64,000 bases of DNA from Photobacterium toruni (lineage in GTDB: Bacteria > Pseudomonadota > Gammaproteobacteria > Enterobacterales > Vibrionaceae): the NCBI RefSeq assembly GCF_024529955.1, contig NZ_AP024856.1, forward strand, positions 62,001-126,000, read 5' to 3'. The notes beneath the pieces are model-generated. The model searched no databases. It saw nothing but the letters and a program-made list of their open reading frames with translations, and was not told the origin of the DNA. Made by a program: the position numbers and the translations under genes. Positions within the stretch are counted from its first letter, which is position 1, and every line of letters starts with the position of its first letter. Shown in pieces: positions 44,367-52,392 of the stretch.

Positions 44367-44885
44367 TTACTTAAATTTAGCATGAGTTGCGCAATCAACT
44401 TCGACAAGTTTCACTTCGTTACAAAACCTTGAAGTTTCACCTATGCCACTCCAAAATTTTTCATAATGCCTTTCACCTGAAAAAGGGTTAGTTATGGCAA
44501 TAATCGATTCTCCATTCCATGTGCTTGGTAAACCTGAAGGAACGTAACATTTATTAGGGCTCAGAGTTTGCTTAAATCTACTCTTATTCACTATCTCTGA
44601 CGCCCCTCCTCCATACCATTTGCATAATACAAGAAAATCCAATGGTTGGTTTGCTGGGAGGGCATAAGTTGGAGAGAGAGATGCAAATAATGGACTTTTT
44701 TCACCATTTACAGCATAAACAATATATGAACCCCACTTATTAATGTTACCTGCAATTTCAACCCGAGCGAAATTACCAGACTGCAAATCAACAGGAAGAC
44801 CGTCAAATGTCGTATTATCAGCACAACCAGACAGAACTACTGTAGCCAGAATCGTAACCGCAAAATTTTTTAGTTTATTATTCAA
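44367..44885 (-). CDS. Small lipoprotein of unknown function
   Basis: 172 aa with a lipoprotein signal (ILATVVLSGCADN). The mature part (VEIAGNINKWGSYIVYAVNG, LDFLVLCKWYGGGASE, LSPNKCYVPSGLPSTWNG) contains three more Cys. It is isolated between a recombinase/IS remnant and the cassette-like array. Family unknown. Confidence 0.6.
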   Translation of the reverse strand: MNNKLKNFAVTILATVVLSGCADNTTFDGLPVDLQSGNFARVEIAGNINKWGSYIVYAVNGEKSPLFASLSPTYALPANQPLDFLVLCKWYGGGASEIVNKSRFKQTLSPNKCYVPSGLPSTWNGESIIAITNPFSGERHYEKFWSGIGETSRFCNEVKLVEVDCATHAKFK

Positions 44886-45656
44886 TTTATTTTCTCTGAT
44901 TATATGTAACTTTACTAATCCATAAAGCTATCCATGCCACTTCAGGTTTATTTGTTTTAAACCTTTAACTAGAGCTAATATTTCTTTTTGATGTAGTTTA
45001 AGATTAACAACCTACAAATAAAATCACCAATAAGCATAAGAAACCTATAGCCTAATCCAAATTGGCATATTAGTTTACAATATAATACAAACTGTTGTAT
45101 ATGATTTAAGGAGGATTAATTGTAAAGGTAGAAGGCCCTTATACAAAGAGGAGTTGAGGTATATCCTTTTTATTATGTTTCGTATGCTTTGAATTATTGT
45201 GTGCTAAATATACCGAGTGCATATTTGGTCATCAACACCAAAAGTACACAAAATAAGTGGTATTTATCTGTATGCAGTAGGGCATGATTAAAAGCATACG
45301 GTATTTTAAGGGAATACGGGCTAGGGGCGTTTATTGTGTTGAAGTGGTGATTTGTGAATTAGGTAACATGGTTAACAAAATAACAATGTGGGTTTACCTC
45401 TGTTTTCACTTAGGGAAACCCATTAAAACACCGGCTATTCTGTTCGTTTTGAATGAATAGCGATCACGTAGTGCGGGATAGATGCATACTGTTAAATAGG
45501 GCCGTTTTTAGTGAAAATTAATATAGGTGTCGAGTGCATGGGCTTTTCTAAATCTATTCTGCTCGTTTCATGTAGCAGAGTGGCAAAATAGTTAGCTGAA
45601 AGTGGTTGAGTGAGGATATATTTCAACGATTAATGATTTGTTTATTGTAGGAAATA
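44886..45656. other. 770-bp stretch without a gene; contains one copy of the dispersed repeat
   Basis: No convincing open frame was found. At about 45458-45600 a copy of the dispersed intergenic repeat is seen (GATGCATACTGTTAAATAGG, then GGTGTCGAGTGCATGGGCTT). The rest is AT-rich and unassigned. Confidence 0.5.
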
Positions 45657-46808
45657 ATGAAGAAATTATTAATCTTCATTTTCAATGATGCTTTTCTTAA
45701 TAGCAAGCAATGTTCAAATAATAGCGAGACGATAAAAATGAGCCAACAACATACTCTTACATTGGGTGATGTGAAATTTTATGTAAGTACGGGCATGATA
45801 GAAAAATATACGACCATTTATAAAAACATTGTTATACCTGATGATTTTGACGGTATCTCTGTAACTTCTATCGGGTCTTATGCGTTTTCTAATAATAAGG
45901 TAACGAGCACCATCCCTAACTACATTGCTTTTATTGGGTCTTATGCGTTGCCTAATAATTACTTAACAAGTGTGACCATCCCTAATTCCGTTACTTCTAT
46001 CGGGTTGGAGGCGTTTTCTTTTAATGCATTAACAAGCGTGACCATCCCTAACTCCGTTACTTCTATCGGGGATGGGGCGTTTTCTAATAATTGCTTAACA
46101 AGTGTGACCATCCTTAACTCTGTGACTTCTATCGGGTCTTATGCGTTTTCTTATAATGCCTTAACAAGCGTGACCATCCCTAACTCCGTTACTTCTATCG
46201 GGGATGGGGCGTTTTCTTTTAATCGCTTAACAAGTGTGACCATCCCTAACTCGGTGACTGAAATAGGGAAACATGCGTTTTTTAGTAATTACTTAACAAG
46301 CGTGACCATCCCTAATTCCGTTACTTCTATCGGGTTGGAGGCGTTTTCTAATAATCACTTAACAAGCGTGACCATCCCTAACTCCGTCACTTCTATCGAG
46401 AGTGGTGCGTTTTTTAATAATTACTTAACAAGTGTGACCATCCCTAACTCCATTACTTCTATCGGGTCTTATGCGTTTTCTAATAATTATTCAACAAGCG
46501 TGACTATCCCTAACATTTCTATCGGGTCTGATCCGTTTTATAATAATGACTTAACAAGCGTGACCATCCCTAACTCCGTTACTTTTAATCGCTTAACAAG
46601 CGTGACCATCCCTAACTCAGTTATTTCTATTGGGGATGATGCGTTTTCTAATAATCACTTAACAAGCGTGACCATCCCTAATTCGGTGACTAAAATAGGG
46701 AAACGTGCGTTTTCTAATAATCACTTAACAAGCGTGACCATCCCTAACTCCGTTACTTCTATCGGGGATGATGCGTTTGATGGATACGTAATAATTACAA
46801 GAATTTAA
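45657..46808 (+). CDS. BspA-type leucine-rich-repeat protein (LRR_5)
   Basis: 383 aa. About 13 near-identical 22-residue repeats with consensus LTSVTIPNSVTSIGxxAFSN cover residues ~75-383, two of them internally shortened; a few degenerate units precede. The DNA repeats are 66 bp and nearly identical, so the gene can expand or contract by recombination. BspA-type repeats form a solenoid used in protein binding or adhesion. The N-terminus lacks a clear signal; ATG 45738 (MSQQHTLTLGD) is an alternative start. Confidence 0.85.
   Translation: MKKLLIFIFNDAFLNSKQCSNNSETIKMSQQHTLTLGDVKFYVSTGMIEKYTTIYKNIVIPDDFDGISVTSIGSYAFSNNKVTSTIPNYIAFIGSYALPNNYLTSVTIPNSVTSIGLEAFSFNALTSVTIPNSVTSIGDGAFSNNCLTSVTILNSVTSIGSYAFSYNALTSVTIPNSVTSIGDGAFSFNRLTSVTIPNSVTEIGKHAFFSNYLTSVTIPNSVTSIGLEAFSNNHLTSVTIPNSVTSIESGAFFNNYLTSVTIPNSITSIGSYAFSNNYSTSVTIPNISIGSDPFYNNDLTSVTIPNSVTFNRLTSVTIPNSVISIGDDAFSNNHLTSVTIPNSVTKIGKRAFSNNHLTSVTIPNSVTSIGDDAFDGYVIITRI
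45963..46760 (+). repeat. 66-bp tandem repeats inside the LRR gene
   Basis: The phrase TTAACAAGCGTGACCATCCC recurs every 66 bp with few changes across the gene. One shortened unit is near 46520 and another near 46585. High nucleotide identity beyond protein needs points to recent amplification or gene conversion. Confidence 0.85.
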
Positions 46809-46847
46809 TTCCTCTGAATTAAACATAACACCCGCTATATAAATTTA

Positions 46848-47195
46848 AGAAAGGTAGCTATTGGCAGCCTTTGTTGTATCTGGACGTTACCGCGTATCTG
46901 TCGGATCGCATTAGATGGATACTGTTAAATACAGCTGTTTTTAGAGAAAAGTCATGCTAGGTGTCGAGTGATAGGTCTTTATGGTCTTAAAATCGATTCT
47001 AGGGACGATTTGACGGATGTTTTGGTTGCATCAGATTGATCAGTGATTTATGGCGAGATTGATTGATAAAAATAGGCAGATTTATTTTAAATCTAAGACA
47101 TAAGGTCGCTTAGGCGGCCTTTGTTGTATCTAGTTGTTACGTGGTTTCGTCTCTGTCTCAGATCACATAAGATGCATACTGTTAAATACAAATGA
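46848..47195. repeat. Two copies of the dispersed intergenic repeat
   Basis: Copy one (46848-47030): a terminator-like hairpin remnant, TTGTTGTATCTGGACGTTAC, then GGATCGCATTAGATGGATAC, TGTTAAATACAGCTGTTTTT and GGTGTCGAGTGATAGGTCTT. Copy two (47101-47195): AGGTCGCTTAGGCGGCCTTT, TTGTATCTAG and AGATGCATACTGTTAAATAC. Together with 44886-45656 they flank the LRR gene on both sides. The rest of 46809-47798 holds no gene except the hairpins and signals listed separately. Confidence 0.75.
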
Positions 47196-47555
47196 TTAAA
47201 ATGAATTATAGTATTTACTCCATAGTAATTATTGATGTTTAGGTTATTTAATCTTATTAAACAATAAGATAACCAATAGAGATAGTTTTTACCTATCAAA
47301 TGAATATCATCGATCGGTATAAACATGGTTTTTTTTAAAGTGTATTGTAAGCCTTGTAGTTCGTTTTTTTTTGTTAACCTACAACTAGGGTTGAAAGTGT
47401 TTATTTGAATCAATAGAGGCTTTTATGGTTTCAAATAGAGCTATAGATGAGGTGATTAAGATGTTTTTATTTTAAGACGGTATCGCTTTTAATTTATCTT
47501 CCTCTGTTCGCGATGCATATTGAATTTCAAAGTTTAATAGATAACAATTCATCTG

Positions 47556-47610
47556 TTAGCTGTGGTGGCTAACTCAAAAATTATAGATTTATTAGCTGTG
47601 GTGGCTAACT
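47556..47610 (+). repeat. Two tandem 19-bp hairpin repeats, 36-bp period
   Basis: TTAGCTGTGGTGGCTAACT occurs exactly twice, at 47556-47574 and 47592-47610. Each copy can fold (TTAGC with GCTAA). A terminator follows 30 bp later. Could be a small RNA, or tandem operators for the winged-helix protein encoded at 47799. Confidence 0.6.
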
Positions 47611-47639
47611 AATCGATGTTGAAATGCATCAACAAAAGA

Positions 47640-47672
47640 CCTCGCTTTTATGATTTTAAGCGGGGTTTTTTT
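47640..47672 (+). terminator. Rho-independent terminator
   Basis: CCTCGCTT and AAGCGGGG pair (one G-T) around a 10-nt loop, followed by TTTTTTTG. There is no protein gene directly upstream, so it probably ends a non-coding transcript that includes the tandem hairpins. Confidence 0.78.
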
Positions 47673-47700
47673 GTGCTTTAATTTTATTAGTGGTTATGTT

Positions 47701-47728
47701 TTGCGCATCAATAAGTTAATGATATAAT
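47701..47728 (+). promoter_or_regulatory. Promoter of the winged-helix gene
   Basis: TTGCGC (47701-47706), 16-bp spacer, perfect TATAAT (47723-47728), about 70 bp before the ATG. Confidence 0.55.
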
Positions 47729-47798
47729 ACCTGTGTACCTAACCAGTACATATTGAGTTTAACCAACTCGAATAAAATTAAAATCAAAGGTATAAATT

Positions 47799-48341
47799 AT
47801 GCTTAAATTAACAAATAGCTATACCCCTGCCGTATCTCGCCAGAAAATGTATGATCTCTTTGTAGATACTCCATGCTTATATCAAATTGCGCTTAATCTA
47901 AATGATACAGATATAATTGTATTAGCTGCTTTATGCGATGGTAAATCAGTAACAAACTCTGATTATTATATTGGTGCTGATTACTCGATGATAAGATTAT
48001 CTGCAATAATTGGTCGATTGCGACGTAATTTTCCTATTTCTGCAATTGAAATTAATTGTTTAAATGAAATCAAAAAGCCAGTAAAGCGCAATAAGTACAT
48101 TATAACTAAAGATAGTTTGGCTGATTTACTTAGTGATCCTTTAAAGGTTTTATCTGAATGTGAATGTTTAGCATCAAATAAGAAAGATACTAGAGAGAAG
48201 CAAGATATAACTCGGTTTATAAGACGTCATGGTGAAGCTACTGCGTTTAAACATTTCTTCAAGCAAGCGTATAGCCATAAATCATTAACATCTGAGCAAT
48301 TAGATTCGTTGTTTGGAAAAATTGATGAAATGATTAGTTAA
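47799..48341 (+). CDS. Winged-helix-like DNA-binding protein, hypothetical
   Basis: 180 aa, soluble. LNDTDIIVLAALCDGKSVTN then MIRLSAIIGRLRRNFPISAI and NKYIITKDSLADLLSD look like a winged helix of the phage/plasmid regulator type. The C-terminal half is helical (HGEATAFKHFFKQAYSHKSL). Standalone gene with its own promoter and a terminator at 48363; likely a regulator or part of a mobile cassette. Confidence 0.55.
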   Translation: MLKLTNSYTPAVSRQKMYDLFVDTPCLYQIALNLNDTDIIVLAALCDGKSVTNSDYYIGADYSMIRLSAIIGRLRRNFPISAIEINCLNEIKKPVKRNKYIITKDSLADLLSDPLKVLSECECLASNKKDTREKQDITRFIRRHGEATAFKHFFKQAYSHKSLTSEQLDSLFGKIDEMIS

Positions 48342-48362
48342 TAATTAAGTTTGATATGAAAT

Positions 48363-48388
48363 GACCGTCCATCGAGGCGGTCTTTTTG
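48363..48388 (+). terminator. Terminator with dispersed-repeat features
   Basis: GACCG...CGGTC hairpin followed by TTTTTG and then TATCTAGAAATGACAGCGTA, related to the TATCTGGACGTTACCGCGTA line of the dispersed repeat. Confidence 0.65.
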
Positions 48389-48485
48389 TATCTAGAAATG
48401 ACAGCGTATCTGGTGTTTTCTTTCCTTTGAAAGCTATTGTATATGGTATGATTTTACCGTGTTTACTTCTTGAAAATATTAACAA

Positions 48486-49346
48486 ATGAGTATTGAATTT
48501 TTAGATAGTGATTTTGATAAAGTTTCTTATTTAGCCTCTTTAATTAAAACATCAGTTACAGGTGGTAATATTAAAGATCCTACAGATAATGCAGACTTTA
48601 AAACTTTAAGATTAGAGTTATTGAAAGATAATTTTTTGGTTCAATACCTACCATCTTGGTTAAAAATATCCCGTGATTTATCAGGTGTTTGGGACTATAT
48701 ACAACCTAAGTTTCCTAGTTATAGGGAGAGGAGAGGTTTTATAGATAAAGAATTTTCAGATGTATTATCTTATTTAGAATTTAGTACTAAAGACGCTAGT
48801 ATTGATTTGCTTAATAAAAAGATGCAATCAACTTTTTCCCCTACCAAAGACAATGTTCAAGAATTAAAACCTCCTATGAATACTCAAGAAACACAAAAAA
48901 TAAGTAATAAAGTTTTTATTGTTCATGGAAGGGATAACGAGGTTAAGCAGGAAGTAGCGAGGTTTATTGATAGTGTAGGTTTAGAAGCAATTATTCTACA
49001 TGAACAAGCTAATAGGGGGATGACAATTATTGATAAAATTGACCATTACTCAAATGATGTTGGATTTGCTTTAGTTCTCTATACTCCTTGTGATTTAGGT
49101 AAAAGTGTTTCTGAGCACGAAAATGGAATCTTAGCAAAAAAAAGAGCACGTCAAAATGTTGTTTTTGAACATGGTTATTTAATGGCTAAGTTAGGTAAAG
49201 ATAAGGTAGCTGCGTTAGTAAAGGATGATGATATAGAAAAGCCTAATGATATAGCTGGGGTTGTTTATATTTCATTAGATAAGGCTGGAGCATGGAAGTT
49301 AGATATAATGAAAGAATTAGAATGTGCGGGCTATAAGGTGAAGTAA
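48486..49346 (+). CDS. TIR-like nucleotide-binding effector protein (PF10137-type), likely defence gene
   Basis: 286 aa. The C-terminal half is a TIR-like domain: KVFIVHGRDNEVKQEVARFI, GLEAIILHEQANRGMTIIDK, VGFALVLYTPCDLGKS, RARQNVVFEHGYLMAKLGKD (conserved Glu in FEHG) and IAGVVYISLDKAGAWKLDIM. This family (predicted nucleotide-binding, TIR-like) includes NAD-degrading effectors of anti-phage systems. The N-terminal ~130 residues, with LVQYLPSWLKISRDLSGVWD, are a helical putative sensor. It stands alone: no cyclase or other partner is adjacent. NADase activity and defence role are inference. Confidence 0.75.
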   Translation: MSIEFLDSDFDKVSYLASLIKTSVTGGNIKDPTDNADFKTLRLELLKDNFLVQYLPSWLKISRDLSGVWDYIQPKFPSYRERRGFIDKEFSDVLSYLEFSTKDASIDLLNKKMQSTFSPTKDNVQELKPPMNTQETQKISNKVFIVHGRDNEVKQEVARFIDSVGLEAIILHEQANRGMTIIDKIDHYSNDVGFALVLYTPCDLGKSVSEHENGILAKKRARQNVVFEHGYLMAKLGKDKVAALVKDDDIEKPNDIAGVVYISLDKAGAWKLDIMKELECAGYKVK

Positions 49347-49385
49347 ATATTAGTTAGTACGCATAAATAGATTAACTGTTAAATG

Positions 49386-49408
49386 ACCGCCCATCGAGGC
49401 GGTTTTTT
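49386..49408 (+). terminator. Terminator after the TIR-like gene
   Basis: ACCGCC-CATCGA-GGCGGT followed by TTTTTT. Its sequence resembles the terminator at 48363, both part of the recurring intergenic pattern. Confidence 0.78.
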
Positions 49409-49443
49409 GGTATTTGTAGGTTAGTTTGTGATTTGTTATAGTT

Positions 49444-49460
49444 TAACTACAATGTAGTTA
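49444..49460. promoter_or_regulatory. Operator palindrome of the BrnT/BrnA pair
   Basis: TAACTAC-AAT-GTAGTTA, a perfect 7-bp inverted repeat ending 10 bp before the toxin ATG. Antitoxins of this class repress their own operon at such sites. Confidence 0.55.
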
Positions 49461-49470
49461 CGGTGTAATT

Positions 49471-49767
49471 ATGAGTTATCTACAATTTGAGTGGGATCCG
49501 AATAAAGCGGAAAGTAATATTCGAAAGCATGGCATTACTTTTATAGAGGCTGAATCAGTTTTTAGTGATGAATGTGCTCGAGTGATACCTGACCCTGACA
49601 GCTCATATGGTGAAGAACGCTTCATCATTATGGGGTTGAGTGAGAAACATAACACTCTCGTTGTATGTCATTGCTATAGAGGTGATGACGAAAGGATTCG
49701 AATTATTTCAGCTCGGAAAGCAGAAAAACGAGAACGTAAACAATATGAGGAGTTTCGTTATGCGTGA
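49471..49767 (+). CDS. brnT: BrnT-family toxin (type II toxin-antitoxin ribonuclease)
   Basis: 98 aa. FEWDPNKAESNIRKHGITFI, then EERFIIMGLSEKHNTLVVCH and RIRIISARKAEKRERKQYEE are the DUF497/BrnT signature. BrnT is a RelE-fold ribonuclease that blocks translation. The toxin precedes its antitoxin with an 8-bp overlap, the usual brnTA order. Confidence 0.92.
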   Translation: MSYLQFEWDPNKAESNIRKHGITFIEAESVFSDECARVIPDPDSSYGEERFIIMGLSEKHNTLVVCHCYRGDDERIRIISARKAEKRERKQYEEFRYA

Positions 49768-49969
49768 TCAATATGATTTTTCAAACTCAATGGCTAATCC
49801 ATACGCGAAAAAAGTAAAGAAGCAGATCACTATTCGACTCGATGATGATGTGGTGACTTACTTTAAATATTTATCTGAAAAGAATGGTATCCCATACCAA
49901 AACTTAATTAATCTTTACCTAAAAGATTGCGCATCAAAAAATAAAGAATTAACAATGGATTGGCAGTAA
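49760..49969 (+). CDS. brnA: BrnA-like antitoxin
   Basis: 69 aa from ATG 49760, within the toxin's last codons. ANPYAKKVKKQITIRLDDDV then VTYFKYLSEKNGIPYQNLIN is a ribbon-helix-helix domain of the BrnA/CopG type. It would neutralise BrnT and bind the palindrome at 49444. A terminator hairpin (GGTCGC...GCGGCC) follows. Confidence 0.87.
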   Translation: MRDQYDFSNSMANPYAKKVKKQITIRLDDDVVTYFKYLSEKNGIPYQNLINLYLKDCASKNKELTMDWQ

Positions 49970-49982
49970 AATGTTACAGTAA

Positions 49983-50166
49983 AGGTCGCTCATATGTAGC
50001 GGCCTTTTTTATGCCTGGTTGATACGATTTAGCGCTGTTCACATAACATTTGTAATGTTAAATGCTAACAATTTAAGAGGTCGCTTAGGCGGCCTTTGTT
50101 GTATCTGGACGTTACCACGTATCGGATCGCATTAGATGCATACTGTTAAATACAACCGTTTTTAAT
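49983..50166. repeat. Two adjoining copies of the dispersed intergenic repeat
   Basis: Copy one: GGTCGCTCATATGTAGCGGC then TTTTTTATGCCTGGTTGATA (49983-50035, a terminator for brnTA). Copy two: TAATGTTAAATGCTAACAAT, GAGGTCGCTTAGGCGGCCTT, TTGTATCTGGACGTTACCAC, GGATCGCATTAGATGCATAC, TGTTAAATACAACCGTTTTT (50053-50166). The IS91 end begins directly after. Confidence 0.8.
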
Positions 50167-50276
50167 GGATAGGAATCTGAAAGATTACTATCCATCAAGA
50201 AAAACGAATACAAAACGTGGTTTTGACCTTTTTCATTATGAGTAGATTAAAGAATGAGAAAATTTGGATGGAATTA
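50167..50276 (-). mobile_element. Orphan IS91 terminal end (inverted)
   Basis: ATGGATAGGAATCTGAAAGA through AAAATTTGGATGGAATTA is the reverse complement of 27231-27340, with one difference seen. No transposase is attached. The junction with the dispersed repeat is exact (CCGTTTTTA then ATGGATAGG). Confidence 0.88.
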
Positions 50277-50287
50277 CTCTAAATTGA

Positions 50288-50316
50288 AGAGCCGTAATTA
50301 TTTACAGCTCTTCTTT
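50288..50316. terminator. Stem-loop after the exported-protein gene
   Basis: AAGAGCCGTAATTATTTACAGCTCTT folds into a stem with one mismatch, just past the end of the minus-strand gene at 50328. T-rich sequence follows on either side. Confidence 0.5.
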
Positions 50317-50327
50317 GTAATCTAAAA

Positions 50328-51095
50328 TTAGTGATTAATAGGAGTACTTATGTACAACGTACTATTTAGTGTAGTTGTATCGGGACTTAATTCAAAATTC
50401 CAATTGCCACTGTTAGGAAGATGATTACTTCCACTAAGAACAAATTGAACTTCATTACTTGACTTATGCCAGATTGTTACCATATCCCGAATATTACTAG
50501 TATTCATAATGCTATGCTTTATAACATCTGAACATCCTTGAACAAATTCACCATCATTCAAGATTATTGTATAAACAGTCCCTTTGGGGATTAAAAAATC
50601 AGCAGCATCAACAGAATCTACAGACAGTGAAGCTATAGTATTAGCTTCTTCATGGGGAGTATCTGGTGGTGCTATATCATGAAATACAGGGATTGTTATA
50701 GATACAGGATGAGGTACAGATAAAACACTTTGATCAATAGTTAGTGTAATAGAATTAACGGCTCTAAGATCATCTAGTGCTGTTATTCGATAGCGAATAC
50801 TTGACTCTGTAGCCCCATAAGGAGTGACACGATTTGGAGTAGATAACGTTGTTGCATTACGAAAATCGTTAGCATTCGTTGTATTAAAGGTAGCACCATC
50901 GATATCGATATATAATGTAAAACCGAACAATAAATAAGAATAAGGGATAACATTCATATTTGCGGTAAGAACTGGCGTAGTAAGATGCTGTGTCGATTCT
51001 GGCGAAGACGTAAGGTCATTCGCAATAACTGATTGTGTAACTCCTAATGATGACCCACAAATAATCGCCGCTATAAAATAAGTATTTAGTTTCAT
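50328..51095 (-). CDS. Exported protein of unknown function
   Basis: 255 aa with a signal peptide (to VIAND). The body is Thr/Ser/Asn-rich beta-type sequence (VTPYGATESSIRYRITALDD, LSVPHPVSITIPVFHDI, GTVYTIILNDGEFVQGC). No known domain recognised. It is the only minus-strand gene in the toxin/antitoxin array, lying between two repeat copies. An inverted repeat (AACATGTC-N6-GACATGTT, about 51128-51149) is just upstream of its start. Confidence 0.6.
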   Translation of the reverse strand: MKLNTYFIAAIICGSSLGVTQSVIANDLTSSPESTQHLTTPVLTANMNVIPYSYLLFGFTLYIDIDGATFNTTNANDFRNATTLSTPNRVTPYGATESSIRYRITALDDLRAVNSITLTIDQSVLSVPHPVSITIPVFHDIAPPDTPHEEANTIASLSVDSVDAADFLIPKGTVYTIILNDGEFVQGCSDVIKHSIMNTSNIRDMVTIWHKSSNEVQFVLSGSNHLPNSGNWNFELSPDTTTLNSTLYISTPINH

Positions 51096-51275
51096 TTTTC
51101 ACCCGCCTACAAAATATTTTAAAATGTCAACATGTCCTTAATGACATGTTAATATTACGTTATTTATATGATGCAAACTGTGATCGATAACTTGATATGC
51201 ACGCAATTGCCCTTATGATGATAAGTATGCTTCCTCGTGAATTTATCCTCGCGTTTAACGCAACAGTTAGATGTT

Positions 51276-51402
51276 CTGTTCCGAAAGACGGTCTTTGTTA
51301 TATCTGGATGTTACGTAGTATCTGTTTGTTTGTACGTATAAAATTTGTGATGTTAAATGCTAACAATTTAAGAGGTCGCTTAGGCGGCCTTTGTTGTATC
51401 TG
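51276..51402. repeat. Copies of the dispersed intergenic repeat
   Basis: A degenerate copy (GACGGTCTTTGTTATATCTG, GATGTTACGTAGTATCTG) followed by an almost exact copy of 50053-50107 (GATGTTAAATGCTAACAATT, GAGGTCGCTTAGGCGGCCTT, TTGTATCTGG). No gene was found between 51096 and 51495; the open frame at 51197 covers the repeats and is not credible. Confidence 0.78.
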
Positions 51403-51461
51403 GTTACTGATACCAATTTTAAGCTATGTTTTGACCTTAATAAGCCAGTAATGTTAAAGTG

Positions 51462-51481
51462 ACCTATCATATATGATAGGT
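51462..51481. promoter_or_regulatory. 20-bp perfect palindrome, operator of the HigB/HigA-like pair
   Basis: ACCTATCATATATGATAGGT is its own reverse complement and ends 14 bp before the toxin ATG. Palindromic operators of this type bind the Xre antitoxin. Confidence 0.7.
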
Positions 51482-51495
51482 TTGGTGGTTGTGAA

Positions 51496-51816
51496 ATGGC
51501 TTGGAAAGTGGATTTTTACTCTGGTGTTGAAGATGAAATATTAGCAATGCCAGCTAAAATTCAGGCTCGTATGATTAAGTTACTCGAATTAATTGAATTA
51601 TATGGAGCAAATTTAGGCCCACCACATACAGACTCAATGGGAGATGGGCTTTTTGAAATAAGAGCTAAAGCTCAAGAAGGTATAGGTAGAGGTTTGTTTT
51701 GCTATTTAAAAGGACAGCACGTTTACGTATTAAGAGCTTTTGTGAAAAAGACGAACAAGACCCCAAAAAAAGAAATAGAACTTGCCAGAGAGCGAATGAA
51801 AGAGGTGAAGTTATGA
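51496..51816 (+). CDS. RelE/HigB-like toxin (Gp49-like)
   Basis: 106 aa. VDFYSGVEDEILAMPAKIQA, LGPPHTDSMGDGLFEIRAKA, GRGLFCYLKGQHVYVLRAFV and KKTNKTPKKEIELARERMKE are the pattern of phage-derived Gp49-like HigB mRNA interferases. It overlaps the downstream Xre antitoxin by ATGA: toxin first, as in higBA. Confidence 0.9.
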   Translation: MAWKVDFYSGVEDEILAMPAKIQARMIKLLELIELYGANLGPPHTDSMGDGLFEIRAKAQEGIGRGLFCYLKGQHVYVLRAFVKKTNKTPKKEIELARERMKEVKL

Positions 51817-52088
51817 GTTTATCTGCATTAAAAAGAAAAGCATTACAGAATCCTGAAGTAAAAGAAGCTTATGATGATCTAAGTGTTGAATTTGAATTAA
51901 TTAGTTCTCTAATTTCAATGAGAGAAAAATCAGGCTTAACTCAAGATGAAGTTGCTGAAAAAATGGGAACAAAAGCTCCGAATATTTCACGCTTAGAATC
52001 TGGACGATCAAATCCTAGTCTTAAAACTTTAGTGAGTTATGCTCAAGCATGTGGATTTAAGCTAAATCTTGGTTTTAAACATGCTTAA
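51813..52088 (+). CDS. Xre-family antitoxin (HigA-like)
   Basis: 91 aa from ATG 51813. Helix-turn-helix REKSGLTQDEVAEKMGTKAP followed by NISRLESGRSNPSLKTL is a textbook Xre domain. Binds and neutralises the toxin and likely represses the operon at the palindrome 51462-51481. A GGTCGCTC...GCGGCC terminator follows. Confidence 0.9.
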   Translation: MSLSALKRKALQNPEVKEAYDDLSVEFELISSLISMREKSGLTQDEVAEKMGTKAPNISRLESGRSNPSLKTLVSYAQACGFKLNLGFKHA

Positions 52089-52109
52089 TTTTTGTAAATT
52101 TAATTTTAA

Positions 52110-52300
52110 AGGTCGCTCATATGTAGCGGCCTTTTTTATGCCTGATTGATACGATTTAACACCGTTACACTGTCTCAGATCGTACTAGATGGACACTGTT
52201 AAATAGGACAATTTTTAGCGAAAAGTCATGCTACGTTTATTTGTGGTCTTAAAATCGTTTCTAGAGGCTATTTGGTGAGGTTTTGGCTGTCTCATACGAA
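52110..52300. repeat. Full-length copy of the dispersed intergenic repeat
   Basis: GGTCGCTCATATGTAGCGGC, TTTTTTATGCCTGATTGATA, AGATCGTACTAGATGGACAC, TGTTAAATAGGACAATTTTT, AGCGAAAAGTCATGCTACGT, GGTCTTAAAATCGTTTCTAG. It shows the order terminator, core, then a ~90-bp tail also seen at 46935-47030. Confidence 0.78.
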
Positions 52301-52392
52301 GAAATATTTTGTAACTAAAGATATGAGCAAGATTTTTCAAATTAATGTTATATAAATTTAATTTATATCTTGCTGCTTCAAGAGGTTTTTGT

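Noticed and set aside
47093-47413. 106-aa minus-strand open frame
   Set aside because: It lies mostly over copies of the dispersed repeat and AT-rich spacer, has no ribosome site, and its translation looks random.
47556-48341. Confident type III toxin-antitoxin call
   Set aside because: Only two repeats, a separate promoter for the protein gene, and the protein looks like a winged helix rather than ToxN.
51197-51451. 84-aa open frame
   Set aside because: It runs through dispersed-repeat copies (ARDLRGRLGGLCCIW-like translation) and has no ribosome site.
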